A program made the translations under genes and the position numbers. Of a stretch of DNA of 64,000 nucleotides, positions 40,418-50,716 are shown piece after piece. Origin of the DNA: Bacillus sp. NTK034 (GTDB lineage Bacteria > Bacillota > Bacilli > Bacillales > Cytobacillaceae); assembly GCF_017303275.1 (NCBI RefSeq), contig NZ_JAFKOJ010000008.1:186001-250000 (forward strand). The letters run 5' to 3'. Below the pieces are notes generated by a model. That model had not been told where the DNA came from. It worked only from the letters and a program-made list of their open reading frames with translations, and searched no databases. Numbering within the stretch: the first letter of the stretch is position 1; each line of letters opens with the position of its first letter.

Positions 40418-40529
40418 GTCCATTCGGACAGGTAAAGAGAAGTCTTATCAAGTTAGTCCGAACAAGGCTCATCCTTCAGACAGGGGAAGAAAAAATCCGG
40501 GAGAGTGGTTCCGAACTCCTGAGAAATCC
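40418..40529. repeat. Degenerate 52-bp repeat, two units
   Basis: Units of 52 bp (40423-40474) and 55 bp (40475-40529) begin TTCGGACAGG and TTCAGACAGG. They share AGTCCGAA and AAATCCGG words with the array at 29419. The GTCC...GGAC inverted repeats recur. Located in the gap after the LacI gene. Confidence 0.7.
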
Positions 40530-40617
40530 ATGGAACGGGGCTACCCAAAGGCATAACATCAGAATAATATTCAAATTCTCAGGTTAAACTAGCAAAAAAG
40601 TATGGGACTGATGTTAC

Positions 40618-41091
40618 ATGGGATTTGTACTTATCGTTTTTCTAGCATGGCTGGTGCTAATGCTGTTCACATCAATGAATAAAAAGCTGACATTTATTGA
40701 AAATACCTTCGTATATCTAGTGGCATTGGTCATACATATCAATTTTACGTGGATTGTGTATGAAGAGTTGAATATGGCGAAGATTTCCCAGCATATTTTA
40801 GATAATTCCGCTTTCTTAATACATAGAAGCATAACTATTCCGCTCACAGTTGCTATAACACTAAATTTATATAGAACAGCCCATTCCTTTGGTTCAAAAT
40901 TATTTAAAACCGCCCTGTCAGTTTTGTTCCTAATCCTGGCTGTGGTGATTGCCCTATACTTTGACATTGTAGAATATAAAATGTGGAATATCGGCTATGA
41001 GATTATTTACTTATTCCTCCTTCATTTAGCGGTTCAATCCATGCTGAAGTATTTTGGACAGCTTAAAACAAGAGGGGTGAACGAATCATGA
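40618..41091 (+). CDS. Integral membrane protein of unknown function
   Basis: A 157-residue protein with about five membrane segments, including one at the very N-terminus (FVLIVFLAWLVLMLFTS). No catalytic motif seen. The start is an ATG; the upstream site is weak. Its last codons overlap the start of the next gene by four bases (ATGA), so the two are translationally coupled. Confidence 0.65.
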   Translation: MGFVLIVFLAWLVLMLFTSMNKKLTFIENTFVYLVALVIHINFTWIVYEELNMAKISQHILDNSAFLIHRSITIPLTVAITLNLYRTAHSFGSKLFKTALSVLFLILAVVIALYFDIVEYKMWNIGYEIIYLFLLHLAVQSMLKYFGQLKTRGVNES

Positions 41092-41597
41092 AATTATGGG
41101 AGGATTTCGGTGGTAATGAGCTGTATCTCTTGATCATGAATGCTGCTGCCTATCTTATCTATTTTCTCCTCATAAGAAGGCCGGATAAGCTGGCTAAGCA
41201 AATCAGAGTACTGAGTCTGCTGTGGGGGATAGCAATTGGGATTTTGTATGATTTCACAATAGGCGGAGGGAGAACCGATTTTTATAAGGTGAACGATTTA
41301 AATAATTATGAAGTGACAGATGTTCTTTATTACTTACTATTCGCTCCATTTGGCTACTTCTTTTTTTATTTTTATGAAAAACTGAAGGTCAGCAAAAAGA
41401 CTTTCATTCTATATGTTTTGGTCTGGGCATTATTTGGGGTGCTTGTACAATGGGTACTAACGGCAGCTGGAATAATTACTCTGCAAAAAGAATATCAGCT
41501 CATCCATTCATTTCCTATCTTTCTGCTGACTCAAACACTGACAGGAGTTTATATCCAGGTGCTCAAATCCAAAGAACAGCTTACAGCAGCAGAATAG
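41088..41597 (+). CDS. Integral membrane protein, coupled to the preceding gene
   Basis: A 169-residue polytopic protein with about five hydrophobic segments. Its second half (SKKTFILYVLVWALFGVLVQ) resembles the 61451 membrane protein (HKKSFLIYTILASAVFAFGF) in motif and spacing, so they are probably one family of Bacilli membrane proteins. AAGAGGGG lies about 9 bases before the ATG. Function unknown. A terminator follows. Confidence 0.65.
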   Translation: MKLWEDFGGNELYLLIMNAAAYLIYFLLIRRPDKLAKQIRVLSLLWGIAIGILYDFTIGGGRTDFYKVNDLNNYEVTDVLYYLLFAPFGYFFFYFYEKLKVSKKTFILYVLVWALFGVLVQWVLTAAGIITLQKEYQLIHSFPIFLLTQTLTGVYIQVLKSKEQLTAAE

Positions 41598-41608
41598 AAA
41601 AACGTTAG

Positions 41609-41637
41609 GCGGCCTCATCAGGATGGCCGCATTTTTC
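41609..41637 (+). terminator. Terminator of the membrane-protein pair
   Basis: GCGGCC/GGCCGC stem with a 10-nt loop and ATTTTT tail. Confidence 0.7.
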
Positions 41638-41736
41638 TGTTTTCATGAACATTTGCTGTTTAAAGGTGTATAATATCTATTTTAGGGATTCAATCTCATC
41701 TAATCTGAAAAGTTATAGGAGCACCAAGATCAAATC

Positions 41737-41937
41737 ATGAAAAAATATAAATTAAAGAATCATTTTAAAGGCTTAAAGAAGGGAACTCACTTTTACCTGA
41801 TTGCTGAGTCTGAATTTATTGGCATTAAAGAGTATGTATTGCGGACAAAAGACTTATCGATCAGGATTTCCATTAATGAAAGCGAGCTGTCCAGGCATTT
41901 TACTTTAATGCACAGCTATGCTGCCAAAGGGGGATAA
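41737..41937 (+). CDS. Small basic hypothetical protein
   Basis: A 66-residue, lysine-rich protein with a beta-type centre (FYLIAESEFIGIKEYVLRTK). No signal peptide. The nearest site, AGGAG, lies about 14 bases before the ATG. A TATAAT-like sequence is upstream at about 41670. Unrecognised. Confidence 0.5.
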   Translation: MKKYKLKNHFKGLKKGTHFYLIAESEFIGIKEYVLRTKDLSIRISINESELSRHFTLMHSYAAKGG

Positions 41938-41986
41938 ATACCTCCTTTATGGTTGTCAAATAATAAAAAGCCCCCTGTAGGCGGCC

Positions 41987-42943
41987 TTAAATTAGCTGTT
42001 TTGATGTTTGTCCCCAGCGCATGACAATGGCTCCCCAGCCGAGACCTGCACCATATCCAGCCAGTACAACCACATCCCCGTCTTTTATTTTGCCTTCCTT
42101 CACTTCTTCATGAAGACCAATTGCTATCGTTGGTGCAGAAGAGTTTCCGTAATATTGTATGGTTTTGGTATGCACTTTTGCCATAGGAAATCCGAGGCGT
42201 GCAGTACCTGCTTCAATAATCCGCAAGTTGGATTGGTGAGGGATGATGAAATCGACATCCGGCAAGCTTAGGCCTGATAGTTCCAAAACTTTATGAACCG
42301 CTTTGGGAAATCTGTCTACTGCAAATTCAAAAACGGCTCTTCCGTCCATCCTGATGTGCTTGTTTTCATCAAGATGAAGATATTTTCCCCCGCTTCCATC
42401 CATTTGCATATGGATGCCGAGAATACCATTGCTTTTTTCCACCTGACCTAAGACAACAGCAGCAGCTCCATCTGAAAATAGCAGCGCCGTCTTTTTATCC
42501 ATCGGATTCAAGAGGGAAGAGCATTTGTCGACAGCAATGACTAATACGTTTTTATACAACCCGGTCTGAACAAATTGGGCCCCGGTTGCCAGGGCTGTGA
42601 TAAAGCTGGAACAGCCTGAATGAAGATCCAGCCCCGCACATTGTTCAGCACCGATCCTGTCCTGAACCAAGGCTGCTGTAATGTGGGTGTCATGTGTGTT
42701 TGTTCCAATAATGACCATGTCGATATCCTTCGGGTTGACCCCTGCGTCTTCTATCGCACGTTTTCCAGCAATTTCGCACATATCTGTAAGTGATGAGTCT
42801 GGAGATTCGTAGCGTCTTTCCAGTATGCCTGTTTTTCTGCATATTTCTTCTTGTGTAATACCGAAACGTTTGGCAATTATCTCATTAGTAATAATAGTTT
42901 CTGGAATGTTTACACCGATTCCTAATACACCTGCACTGAACAA
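41987..42943 (-). CDS. 3-oxoacyl-ACP synthase III (FabH-type)
   Basis: A 318-residue ketoacyl synthase III. The catalytic triad is Cys111 (LDLHSGCSSF), His236 (IIPHQSN) and Asn267 (YYGNSSAP), numbered from the TTG at 42943. That start lies 8 bases behind GGGAGG; an upstream ATG would add 12 non-family residues without a site. FabH condenses acyl-CoA with malonyl-ACP to start fatty acid synthesis. It stands alone, outside the fab cluster, so it may be a second copy with another acyl preference, or the pathway for a secondary lipid. Confidence 0.85.
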   Translation of the reverse strand: MFSAGVLGIGVNIPETIITNEIIAKRFGITQEEICRKTGILERRYESPDSSLTDMCEIAGKRAIEDAGVNPKDIDMVIIGTNTHDTHITAALVQDRIGAEQCAGLDLHSGCSSFITALATGAQFVQTGLYKNVLVIAVDKCSSLLNPMDKKTALLFSDGAAAVVLGQVEKSNGILGIHMQMDGSGGKYLHLDENKHIRMDGRAVFEFAVDRFPKAVHKVLELSGLSLPDVDFIIPHQSNLRIIEAGTARLGFPMAKVHTKTIQYYGNSSAPTIAIGLHEEVKEGKIKDGDVVVLAGYGAGLGWGAIVMRWGQTSKQLI

Positions 42944-43040
42944 AGCACTGACCTCCCGGGATGAGTTAATTTTTACCATTACACTTTATCACATAATTGG
43001 ACAAATTTTGCAATATTAAGAGTTTTATAATTTTGTTCGA

Positions 43041-43070
43041 AAAAATGCTCAGAGCATTTCGCCCTGAGCA
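43041..43070 (-). terminator. Terminator of the VWA lipoprotein gene
   Basis: TGCTCAG/CTGAGCA stem followed on the minus strand by a T-run. Confidence 0.8.
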
Positions 43071-43090
43071 ATCTAAATTTCGTAAGTCTT

Positions 43091-44512
43091 TTACCAAATG
43101 TCACCGCGCTCCTTCTTTAGAGCCTTCATTTTTTCAACCCATTCGTCGACTCTCTGCTTAATTTCAGCACTTTGTGCATCAGCTGAATTTCGGTTTTTTT
43201 CATAGAGTTCTAAATAGAGGTCCTTCATTTGCTCGCTTCGTTCATAGCCCCAATCACGAAGTTCTGATCTCTGCTCATCAGTGATCCAGCCGTTGTCTCC
43301 CATGACTGTAACAGCATCAAGGATTCGATGTGCTTCACGCCTGCCGATCGTAAATAATTGGCGGGGATAAACTTCTCCCAGTTTATACTCATCTATCATT
43401 TCCCATGGGCTTGGCGACAGTGTAAAAGCCCAGGCCAGGTCGCCTGCAGAAGGAAGCCACTCGTATTGGATCGTGTTTTTCAATTCATCCGGGTTATCCG
43501 CTTTTAAATATTCCCCATTGCCGGCTTCGGCAACTGCTTTTAATTGGTTCTCGGCTTTTCCATCTACATCAAACCCAATGATATTCACAGTATTGCTGCT
43601 GTTGGTTTTCACAAGGTTTTTACTGGCCAGGACAGGGTCGCCATCACATGTTTCGGCACCGTCACTGACAATGTAGATCGTTGTTGACCCATCATAACCG
43701 CTGCTCATTTCTGCAGCCTTTTGAATGGCACCGGCAAGCGGTGTCCATCCTTTGCTTTCAAACGAATCAACGGCTTCGTGGAACTCCTTCTTGGAATATT
43801 TCCCCATCGTGTAGACTTCCTCTACTCCTGTACAGGAAATTTCCTTATCAGCGTCCGCTTCAGAGCCTTTATGGCCATATACAACAAGGGAAATTTCACT
43901 GCTTTGGCCAATTGTCTGCGCGAAACTCTTTACGGCACTTTTAGCGATATCCATTTTCATTTTGCCGCCTGCCTGCATCAGCATGCTTGAGCTGGCATCA
44001 AGAAGAATAATGGCCTGTTCTGAAGTCTTTTTTTCTTCCCCAGGCTCTGATTTAGTGGGATCCGGCAGGTAAGGCTCTTCAAAATCTGGCTGGTAGGCAT
44101 TGGAATTTTCAATGATGTTTTTATAATTAGGACTCGCCAGCAGGGAAAGAAGCCCTTTTTTAATCGAGTCTGTATCTTTGGCTTCTTTCGTCAGCTCTTC
44201 CAGTTTGGGGGTCATTTTGCTTATCAGTTCTGGATCGGTTTCAGGCACATTGAATTCAATGGCCTCAATGTCTTTTTCGTATGTGAGCCCTTCCATTAAT
44301 GTTCCAGGGGTCAATTTCAGCAGGTTTTCTTCAGAGATTTCTAAATTAATATTCTCAGACTCTGCTAAAATGCTTTCCTGCTTTTTTTCTTTCCTGTCTT
44401 CTTGCTTTTGTTCTTCTTTGCCTGATGAATCAGCTGCCGCTTTCTCTTTGTCATTGCTGCATGCCGAAAGAATCAATACAGCAGACAGCAGCCATAAAGC
44501 ATAACGTTTCAC
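43091..44512 (-). CDS. VWA domain lipoprotein
   Basis: A 473-residue exported lipoprotein. The lipobox is LILSAC (Cys18), followed by a Lys/Glu-rich linker. A von Willebrand A domain occupies about 165-350 with an intact MIDAS: Asp172, Ser174 and Ser176 (LLDASSSM), and a later acidic residue in VSDGAETCDGDPV. It resembles the YwmC/YwmD family in layout but is twice the size, with an extra N-terminal region (40-160) and a helical C-terminus. Such proteins bind partner proteins through a metal ion. GGAGAATTT site; monocistronic. Confidence 0.8.
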   Translation of the reverse strand: MKRYALWLLSAVLILSACSNDKEKAAADSSGKEEQKQEDRKEKKQESILAESENINLEISEENLLKLTPGTLMEGLTYEKDIEAIEFNVPETDPELISKMTPKLEELTKEAKDTDSIKKGLLSLLASPNYKNIIENSNAYQPDFEEPYLPDPTKSEPGEEKKTSEQAIILLDASSSMLMQAGGKMKMDIAKSAVKSFAQTIGQSSEISLVVYGHKGSEADADKEISCTGVEEVYTMGKYSKKEFHEAVDSFESKGWTPLAGAIQKAAEMSSGYDGSTTIYIVSDGAETCDGDPVLASKNLVKTNSSNTVNIIGFDVDGKAENQLKAVAEAGNGEYLKADNPDELKNTIQYEWLPSAGDLAWAFTLSPSPWEMIDEYKLGEVYPRQLFTIGRREAHRILDAVTVMGDNGWITDEQRSELRDWGYERSEQMKDLYLELYEKNRNSADAQSAEIKQRVDEWVEKMKALKKERGDIW

Positions 44513-44657
44513 ATAAATTCTCCTTTTTCTTTAAGTTTTACTAATAATTGAGTTTATCATGGATAAAGCTGGGTTTGAAGTAATTTCCATATGATAGGAT
44601 TTTTTTACAGCAATTTGGTATAGTTGAAGAAAGGTAGAAAGCAGAGGAGGCAATCCG

Positions 44658-45200
44658 TTGGAAACAGTTTTTCCGATCCTTGAAACAGAAAGATTAATTT
44701 TAAGAGAAGCAACTGAAGAAGATGCAAAAGATATGTTTGTATATCTGTCTGATCACCTGGTTGTAAAGCATATGGGAATCTCGGCCTGTGAATCTGTGGA
44801 AGAGGTGCTGGGTGAAATAGAATGGTATAAATCCATTTATAAAAATCGCACTGGAATGCGCTGGGGTATTACCCTAAAGGATTCCGGGAAGGTCATAGGG
44901 AGCTGCGGTTTCCTAAACAGGAACCCCAGACATTTCCGAAGTGAAGTCGGTTATGAACTAAGCAGAGAGCATTGGGGAAAAGGGATAGCCAATGAAGCAC
45001 TTGAGAGAGTTTTAAAATTCGGATTTGATCATCTTGAGCTTGAAAGGATAGAAGCCCTGATAGAGCCTAAAAATCTCTCCTCCCAGAAGCTGGTTGAGAG
45101 GCAGGGATTCACGAGAGAAGGTTTGCTTAGGCATTATGAATATGCAAATGGAAAATTTGATGATCTGTATATGTACTCTATATTAAAAGGGGATTTGTAG
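44658..45200 (+). CDS. GNAT acetyltransferase, RimJ/RimL type
   Basis: A 180-residue acetyltransferase of the Acetyltransf_3 type. The opening ILETERLILREATEEDAKDM and the motif A EVGYELSREHWGKGIANEAL are diagnostic, as is IEPKNLSSQKLVERQGF. Family members acetylate ribosomal protein N-termini, amino acids or antibiotics. GAGGAGG is 7 bases before the TTG start. It is followed after 68 bases by a small protein gene in the same direction. Confidence 0.85.
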   Translation: METVFPILETERLILREATEEDAKDMFVYLSDHLVVKHMGISACESVEEVLGEIEWYKSIYKNRTGMRWGITLKDSGKVIGSCGFLNRNPRHFRSEVGYELSREHWGKGIANEALERVLKFGFDHLELERIEALIEPKNLSSQKLVERQGFTREGLLRHYEYANGKFDDLYMYSILKGDL

Positions 45201-45268
45201 AGGTACTGGAGTTAAAGAATACATATTGGGTTTGAGTGAAACACCAGATCCGCCGGGAGGATATTTTA

Positions 45269-45610
45269 ATGAACTACAATGGCCGTACCTTTGTTTCTGT
45301 TCAAAATACAGAGAATGGTGAAGTATCATCAAAGACTTTTTTTCAGTACAAACAGGAGGGAAACATTATATCTGCTGATTATGGCGGGGGAGAGATTATT
45401 CAGGGGACACTTATTGGCATTGTAAATGAAGATGGGAGTTTAAAATTTAGATATAACCATGTGAATAACAAAAATGAAATACGCGGCGGAAAATGTCATT
45501 CAAAACCTGAAATATTGCAGGACGGCCGCATCAGGCTATATGAAAAATGGCAATGGCAGGATGACGAGGGGACTGAAGGTCATTCAATTATCGAGGAAGT
45601 AAAAGAGTAA
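45269..45610 (+). CDS. Small conserved protein, often labelled N-acetylglutamate synthase-like
   Basis: A 113-residue all-beta protein starting [20 protein letters not shown], with the conserved ending [20 protein letters not shown]. Close relatives in databases carry the label n-acetylglutamate synthase, but no GNAT fold motif is visible and the label is probably inherited by error. The ATG at 45269 lies 8 bases after GGGAGG. Function unknown. Confidence 0.7.
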   Translation: MNYNGRTFVSVQNTENGEVSSKTFFQYKQEGNIISADYGGGEIIQGTLIGIVNEDGSLKFRYNHVNNKNEIRGGKCHSKPEILQDGRIRLYEKWQWQDDEGTEGHSIIEEVKE

Positions 45611-45642
45611 AGTTATAAAGGCGGCATGGGAGCCGGAGGGAA

Positions 45643-46878
45643 TTACCCCTCCGCATGCAGCTTCAGGTTCTGTCTGCTTCTATTTGTTTTTTCTTTCGTT
45701 AAGGTGAAGAAGAAAACAAAGCCGATGAATGATGTTACAAACAAGATGGCACCCATTGGTACGGCAGTGGTTTCATTAATGCTCACCAAAGGGGAAACAG
45801 CTGAACCCAGCACTAAGGGAAGCATTCCAATAACGGCGCTTGCACTGCCAGCACGATGCCCCTGATTTTTCATGGCTAATGTAAATGAGCTGGTGATGAT
45901 CATCCCCATTGAAGTCATATAGATAAAAATCGGAATGACAAGCATGAACAGCGGCCCTTTAATGATCGTCATGATCAAAAGGAACGAAGTGGCACTGACG
46001 GCAATGCAGACGGCTGTCCGGAGCAGGCTTCTTTCCGGAATGACACCTGCCAGGCGGCCAATCAGGTAACTCCCCGTAATGATGGCCAACCCATTAATGC
46101 CGAACAGGATGCTGAACACCTGAGGCGATACTCCATAAATCCCCTGATAGACAAAAGGTGTCCCCGAAACATAAGCAAAGCTTCCGCCATGTATGAATCC
46201 TACGATAAGGGCATACCCGATGAAGGAACGGTCCCTGAAAAGGCCACCCATGCTTTTAACGGAACTTCCAATGGAGCTTGGGACCCGTTTTTCTGGGGGA
46301 AGGGTTTCTTTTAATCGGAAATAGATCACAATGGTAATAAATAATCCCAAAAAGCTTAGAAAATAAAATATGGTTTCCCAGCTTGCGAAAGGAATCAGAA
46401 GCAGGGCACCGCCTGTCATTGGCGCTATCATCGGTGCCGTTGCATTAATGACCATAAGCAGGGCAAAAAATTTGGTGAGCTCTTTTCCGCTGAACACATC
46501 ACGGACAACTGCCCGGGATAAGACAATTCCAGCAGAGGCGGTTAATCCCTGCAGAAAGCGGGCTCCAATAAATGCTGCAATATTTGGTGAAATGGCGCAT
46601 AAAAGGGAAGATACGGCAAAGAGTGAGATCCCGATAAGCAGTGGTTTTCTTCTGCCATGCGAATCACTGAGCGGTCCGACAATAACCTGTCCAGCTGCAA
46701 GTCCAATCAAACACGCTGTTAAACTCATCTGTACAAGTGAAGCTCGGGCACTGAAATCATCAGCGATATCTGGAAAGCCTGGCAAATACATATCAATATT
46801 GAATGGCCCCAATATTCCAAGCATGCTGAGGAGAAAAGCCAGTGCAAGCCTCTCTTTTCCAGTCGGATTGTGAATCAT
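45643..46878 (-). CDS. Bcr/CflA family drug efflux MFS transporter
   Basis: A 411-residue, 12-helix exporter. The motif GPFNIDMYLPGFPDIADDF and the loop GPLSDSHGRRKPLLIG are typical of Bcr/CflA proteins, which export bicyclomycin, chloramphenicol or cysteine derivatives. Start ATG at 46878, 6 bases after GAAAGGTG; the GTG three codons upstream overlaps that site. Monocistronic, and no MarR or TetR is adjacent. Confidence 0.85.
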   Translation of the reverse strand: MIHNPTGKERLALAFLLSMLGILGPFNIDMYLPGFPDIADDFSARASLVQMSLTACLIGLAAGQVIVGPLSDSHGRRKPLLIGISLFAVSSLLCAISPNIAAFIGARFLQGLTASAGIVLSRAVVRDVFSGKELTKFFALLMVINATAPMIAPMTGGALLLIPFASWETIFYFLSFLGLFITIVIYFRLKETLPPEKRVPSSIGSSVKSMGGLFRDRSFIGYALIVGFIHGGSFAYVSGTPFVYQGIYGVSPQVFSILFGINGLAIITGSYLIGRLAGVIPERSLLRTAVCIAVSATSFLLIMTIIKGPLFMLVIPIFIYMTSMGMIITSSFTLAMKNQGHRAGSASAVIGMLPLVLGSAVSPLVSINETTAVPMGAILFVTSFIGFVFFFTLTKEKTNRSRQNLKLHAEG

Positions 46879-46973
46879 GTTAAACACCTTTCTTTCTATG
46901 AAGCTGTTAATCTTTTACATAAATATGGCTAGTATACGCCAGGTAAAGGGGGATGTCCAGCGGAGAATGCTGT

Positions 46974-47010
46974 AAATAAAAAAATCTATGGCAGAATAGC
47001 CACAGATTTA
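46974..47010 (-). terminator. Terminator of the VOC gene
   Basis: AAATCT-x-TGGC/GCCA-x-AGATTT stem with a T-run on the minus strand. Confidence 0.75.
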
Positions 47011-47014
47011 ATCA

Positions 47015-47398
47015 TTAACAATTGCAGATCATCAATACATTTCCGTCCAAGTCCTGAAAGTTGAAATAAGCAAAATCTCCAATACGCTCTATTTCCTTTA
47101 CAATGGTGATTCCCTGATCTTTCACAAAAGTGTATGCCTCATCAATATCCTGAGCGAAGAAATTAAATAAAACGTGGCCGGAAGGATTTAAGGTAAAGGC
47201 TGGATCAAAGGTGTGGTCATCCAATGTAAGACCGGTTTCAGAGGTGACAGGAATGTTATATACCGGGGATTCTACAGTATCCTTATGAAAAGGCACTCCA
47301 AGCAGGGTGCTATACCATTCAGCCGACTTTTTCAGGTCGCTGACATGAATAAAAACATTGTTCACTTTGCTTGCAATCGGGGAAGCAATTGATTTCAT
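47015..47398 (-). CDS. VOC family protein
   Basis: A 127-residue single-module vicinal-oxygen-chelate protein. The first strand is VNNVFIHVSDLKKSAEWYST, with His18 in the usual first metal-ligand position, and the end reads FNFQDLDGNVLMIC. Glyoxalase, fosfomycin or bleomycin-type functions are all possible, none supported by context. Start ATG at 47398. An RpiR gene lies 63 bases upstream on the same strand, so they may share a transcript. Confidence 0.8.
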   Translation of the reverse strand: MKSIASPIASKVNNVFIHVSDLKKSAEWYSTLLGVPFHKDTVESPVYNIPVTSETGLTLDDHTFDPAFTLNPSGHVLFNFFAQDIDEAYTFVKDQGITIVKEIERIGDFAYFNFQDLDGNVLMICNC

Positions 47399-47461
47399 AT
47401 ACTCACCGCTTTCATTGTGTTTATTTTACATATTCTCCATCCGATGGAAAATCCCTTTAAT

Positions 47462-48187
47462 CTAAGGGTTTAGCTTATGTATTTCTCTGGCGACAGCTTC
47501 CAAAATGTACACAACTGGAACTTGAGTCGTAATATTGGACTGCTCAAAGGTTTCCTCTGTCACATAATAGGCGATGTTTAAATCAGAAACCTTCGCAATC
47601 GTTGAAAGCCGGCTGTTTGTGATGCTGATGATTTTACTGCCTTCCTGCTTCAGCTGGTTAAGATGGGTGATTGTAAAAGGAGTTTCCCCTGAGACAGATA
47701 AGGCAATTGTGACACTGCTGCTGCGGATACTCGAATGAATCGGAAAATGGGGATCCTTGATATACAGTGAAAACTTGCCAAGGCTGGAGAAATATCTGGC
47801 TCCGTATTCAGCCAGTATCCCTGAACTGCCGATTCCTATAAATATAACGTTATCTGCCGTATTTATTAGTTCTGCTGCCTCTCTGATTTTTTCCTCTAAA
47901 TCACCCCTTAGCGTTCGCTCGAAGAACTCGACGATAGATTGCCTGGAACCTTGTATAGAGGACTTTTTATTTTCCTGCAAATATAATTTAAACTTTATCT
48001 TAAATTCAGTGAAACCCTCACAATTCAGCTTCCTGCAGAATCGTAAAATGGTGGCAGTGGAAACATGGGTTTCATCTGCGAGTTCTCGAATCCGCATATA
48101 AGGAATCTTTTCTTTGTTTTGACAAATGTAATGGTATATGGCTGTTTCTAAATTATTAAAAGATGCGATGATTTCGTTTGAGAACAT
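47462..48187 (-). CDS. RpiR/MurR-type regulator with SIS domain
   Basis: A 241-residue regulator. The N-terminal HTH (about 20-60, IRELADETHVSTATILRFCR) is followed by a SIS sugar-phosphate isomerase-fold domain (about 95-230, FIGIGSSGILAEYGARYFSS). Such proteins sense phosphosugars. It is divergent from a 6-phospho-beta-glucosidase gene. A perfect inverted repeat TGTTAC-N6-GTAACA lies between them, so it probably controls that gene. Confidence 0.85.
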   Translation of the reverse strand: MFSNEIIASFNNLETAIYHYICQNKEKIPYMRIRELADETHVSTATILRFCRKLNCEGFTEFKIKFKLYLQENKKSSIQGSRQSIVEFFERTLRGDLEEKIREAAELINTADNVIFIGIGSSGILAEYGARYFSSLGKFSLYIKDPHFPIHSSIRSSSVTIALSVSGETPFTITHLNQLKQEGSKIISITNSRLSTIAKVSDLNIAYYVTEETFEQSNITTQVPVVYILEAVAREIHKLNP

Positions 48188-48248
48188 GATTCATTAATCT
48201 CCCGGCGTAAAAATAGTTAGGCTTATTCTATCACACGTGGAAACAATA

Positions 48249-48266
48249 TGTTACTTTGATGTAACA
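48249..48266. promoter_or_regulatory. Probable RpiR operator
   Basis: TGTTACTTTGATGTAACA, a perfect 6-bp inverted repeat with a 6-bp centre, lies in the divergent interval between the RpiR and glucosidase genes. Confidence 0.6.
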
Positions 48267-48306
48267 AATATCAAAATGCGGTAAAATAAGACTTAATTAA
48301 CTCTAA

Positions 48307-49854
<1,548 letters not shown>

Positions 49855-49865
49855 CAAACTTAACT

Positions 49866-49890
49866 GGCTGCCTGGGGGCAGCCTTTCCTT
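49866..49890 (+). terminator. Terminator of the glucosidase gene
   Basis: GGCTGCC/GGCAGCC perfect 7-bp stem, loop TGGG, then TTTCCTTG. Confidence 0.7.
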
Positions 49891-50058
49891 GTTTAGAAAG
49901 TTAAATGTGCAGGTGTTATTATGAGAAATTTACTCATTAACTAATTAAAAAATCTTTATGGAGTAAAATATGAACTAAGTCCAGGAAAATGATATGGCAG
50001 AGGTGCTAATAATAACCCTGGTGTTCAGGAAAGTCTGATGAATAGGGAGATGAAGCAG

Positions 50059-50565
50059 GTGATTTATATCTACCACGATTTTGGGGGAACTCATACGACA
50101 TCACTGGCAGCAGCATACCATCTGAAAATAATTCAGAGCCGCAAACTCGAAAAAGAAGAAATAATTGAGCTGCCGTATTTTAATAAATTGACAAAGAAAG
50201 ATGCAGGAAAATTTATTTTTCATGGTGAGGATGAGGAAGGAAGTCTGGTGTACACCCTTGGAAGAAGATCTTCTAAGCTGGCAGTTGAAACACTGCATCA
50301 CTTTTGCCATTTATTAAATAGTCATAAAGGAATTAATGATAAAATCGTCCTCTCTGATACTTCACCTGCAGTCCCTCTTGCCCTGACCATCGGAGGATTC
50401 ATATCCAAAGGCTTAGGTCTGAACAGCATAGGGACTCCACTGGTTATTAAAGGAGCACAGAAATGCAGCGGAAATATTCTGGAGCTGGTGAACGAAACGA
50501 AAAAAATTGCCGCCGGTTCTAATTCTGACATAATTAAAATTGACAATAAGGAGTTCCAGGCATAA
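50059..50565 (+). CDS. DUF3189 family protein
   Basis: A 168-residue protein of the DUF3189 family. The opening IYIYHDFGGTHTTSLAAAYH is typical, with a P-loop-like glycine-threonine stretch. Function unknown; relatives occur mainly in spore formers. I take the GTG at 50059 as start, 9 bases after GGGAG, giving the family N-terminus MIYIY; two in-frame ATGs upstream (50038, 50050) have poor spacing. Confidence 0.75.
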   Translation: MIYIYHDFGGTHTTSLAAAYHLKIIQSRKLEKEEIIELPYFNKLTKKDAGKFIFHGEDEEGSLVYTLGRRSSKLAVETLHHFCHLLNSHKGINDKIVLSDTSPAVPLALTIGGFISKGLGLNSIGTPLVIKGAQKCSGNILELVNETKKIAAGSNSDIIKIDNKEFQA

Positions 50566-50716
50566 GTAAAGAATATCTGAAACTTTTTCTCATGACGGTA
50601 AATGTTCAGATAAAGAAATATGGAATTATGAAAATAACTAATTATACCCCCATAATATAAGGATTCTCCATCGTACTCTTTAAATATAATTAATAATTAG
50701 TCTCGAGGGGAAACAT

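Noticed and set aside
45269-45610. Calling this protein N-acetylglutamate synthase
   Set aside because: No GNAT or amino acid kinase motif is present at 113 residues; the label is probably propagated from early annotation.
45643-45660. A terminator at the 3' end of the Bcr/CflA gene
   Set aside because: GGAGGG/CCCTCC stem is present but no T-run follows on the minus strand.
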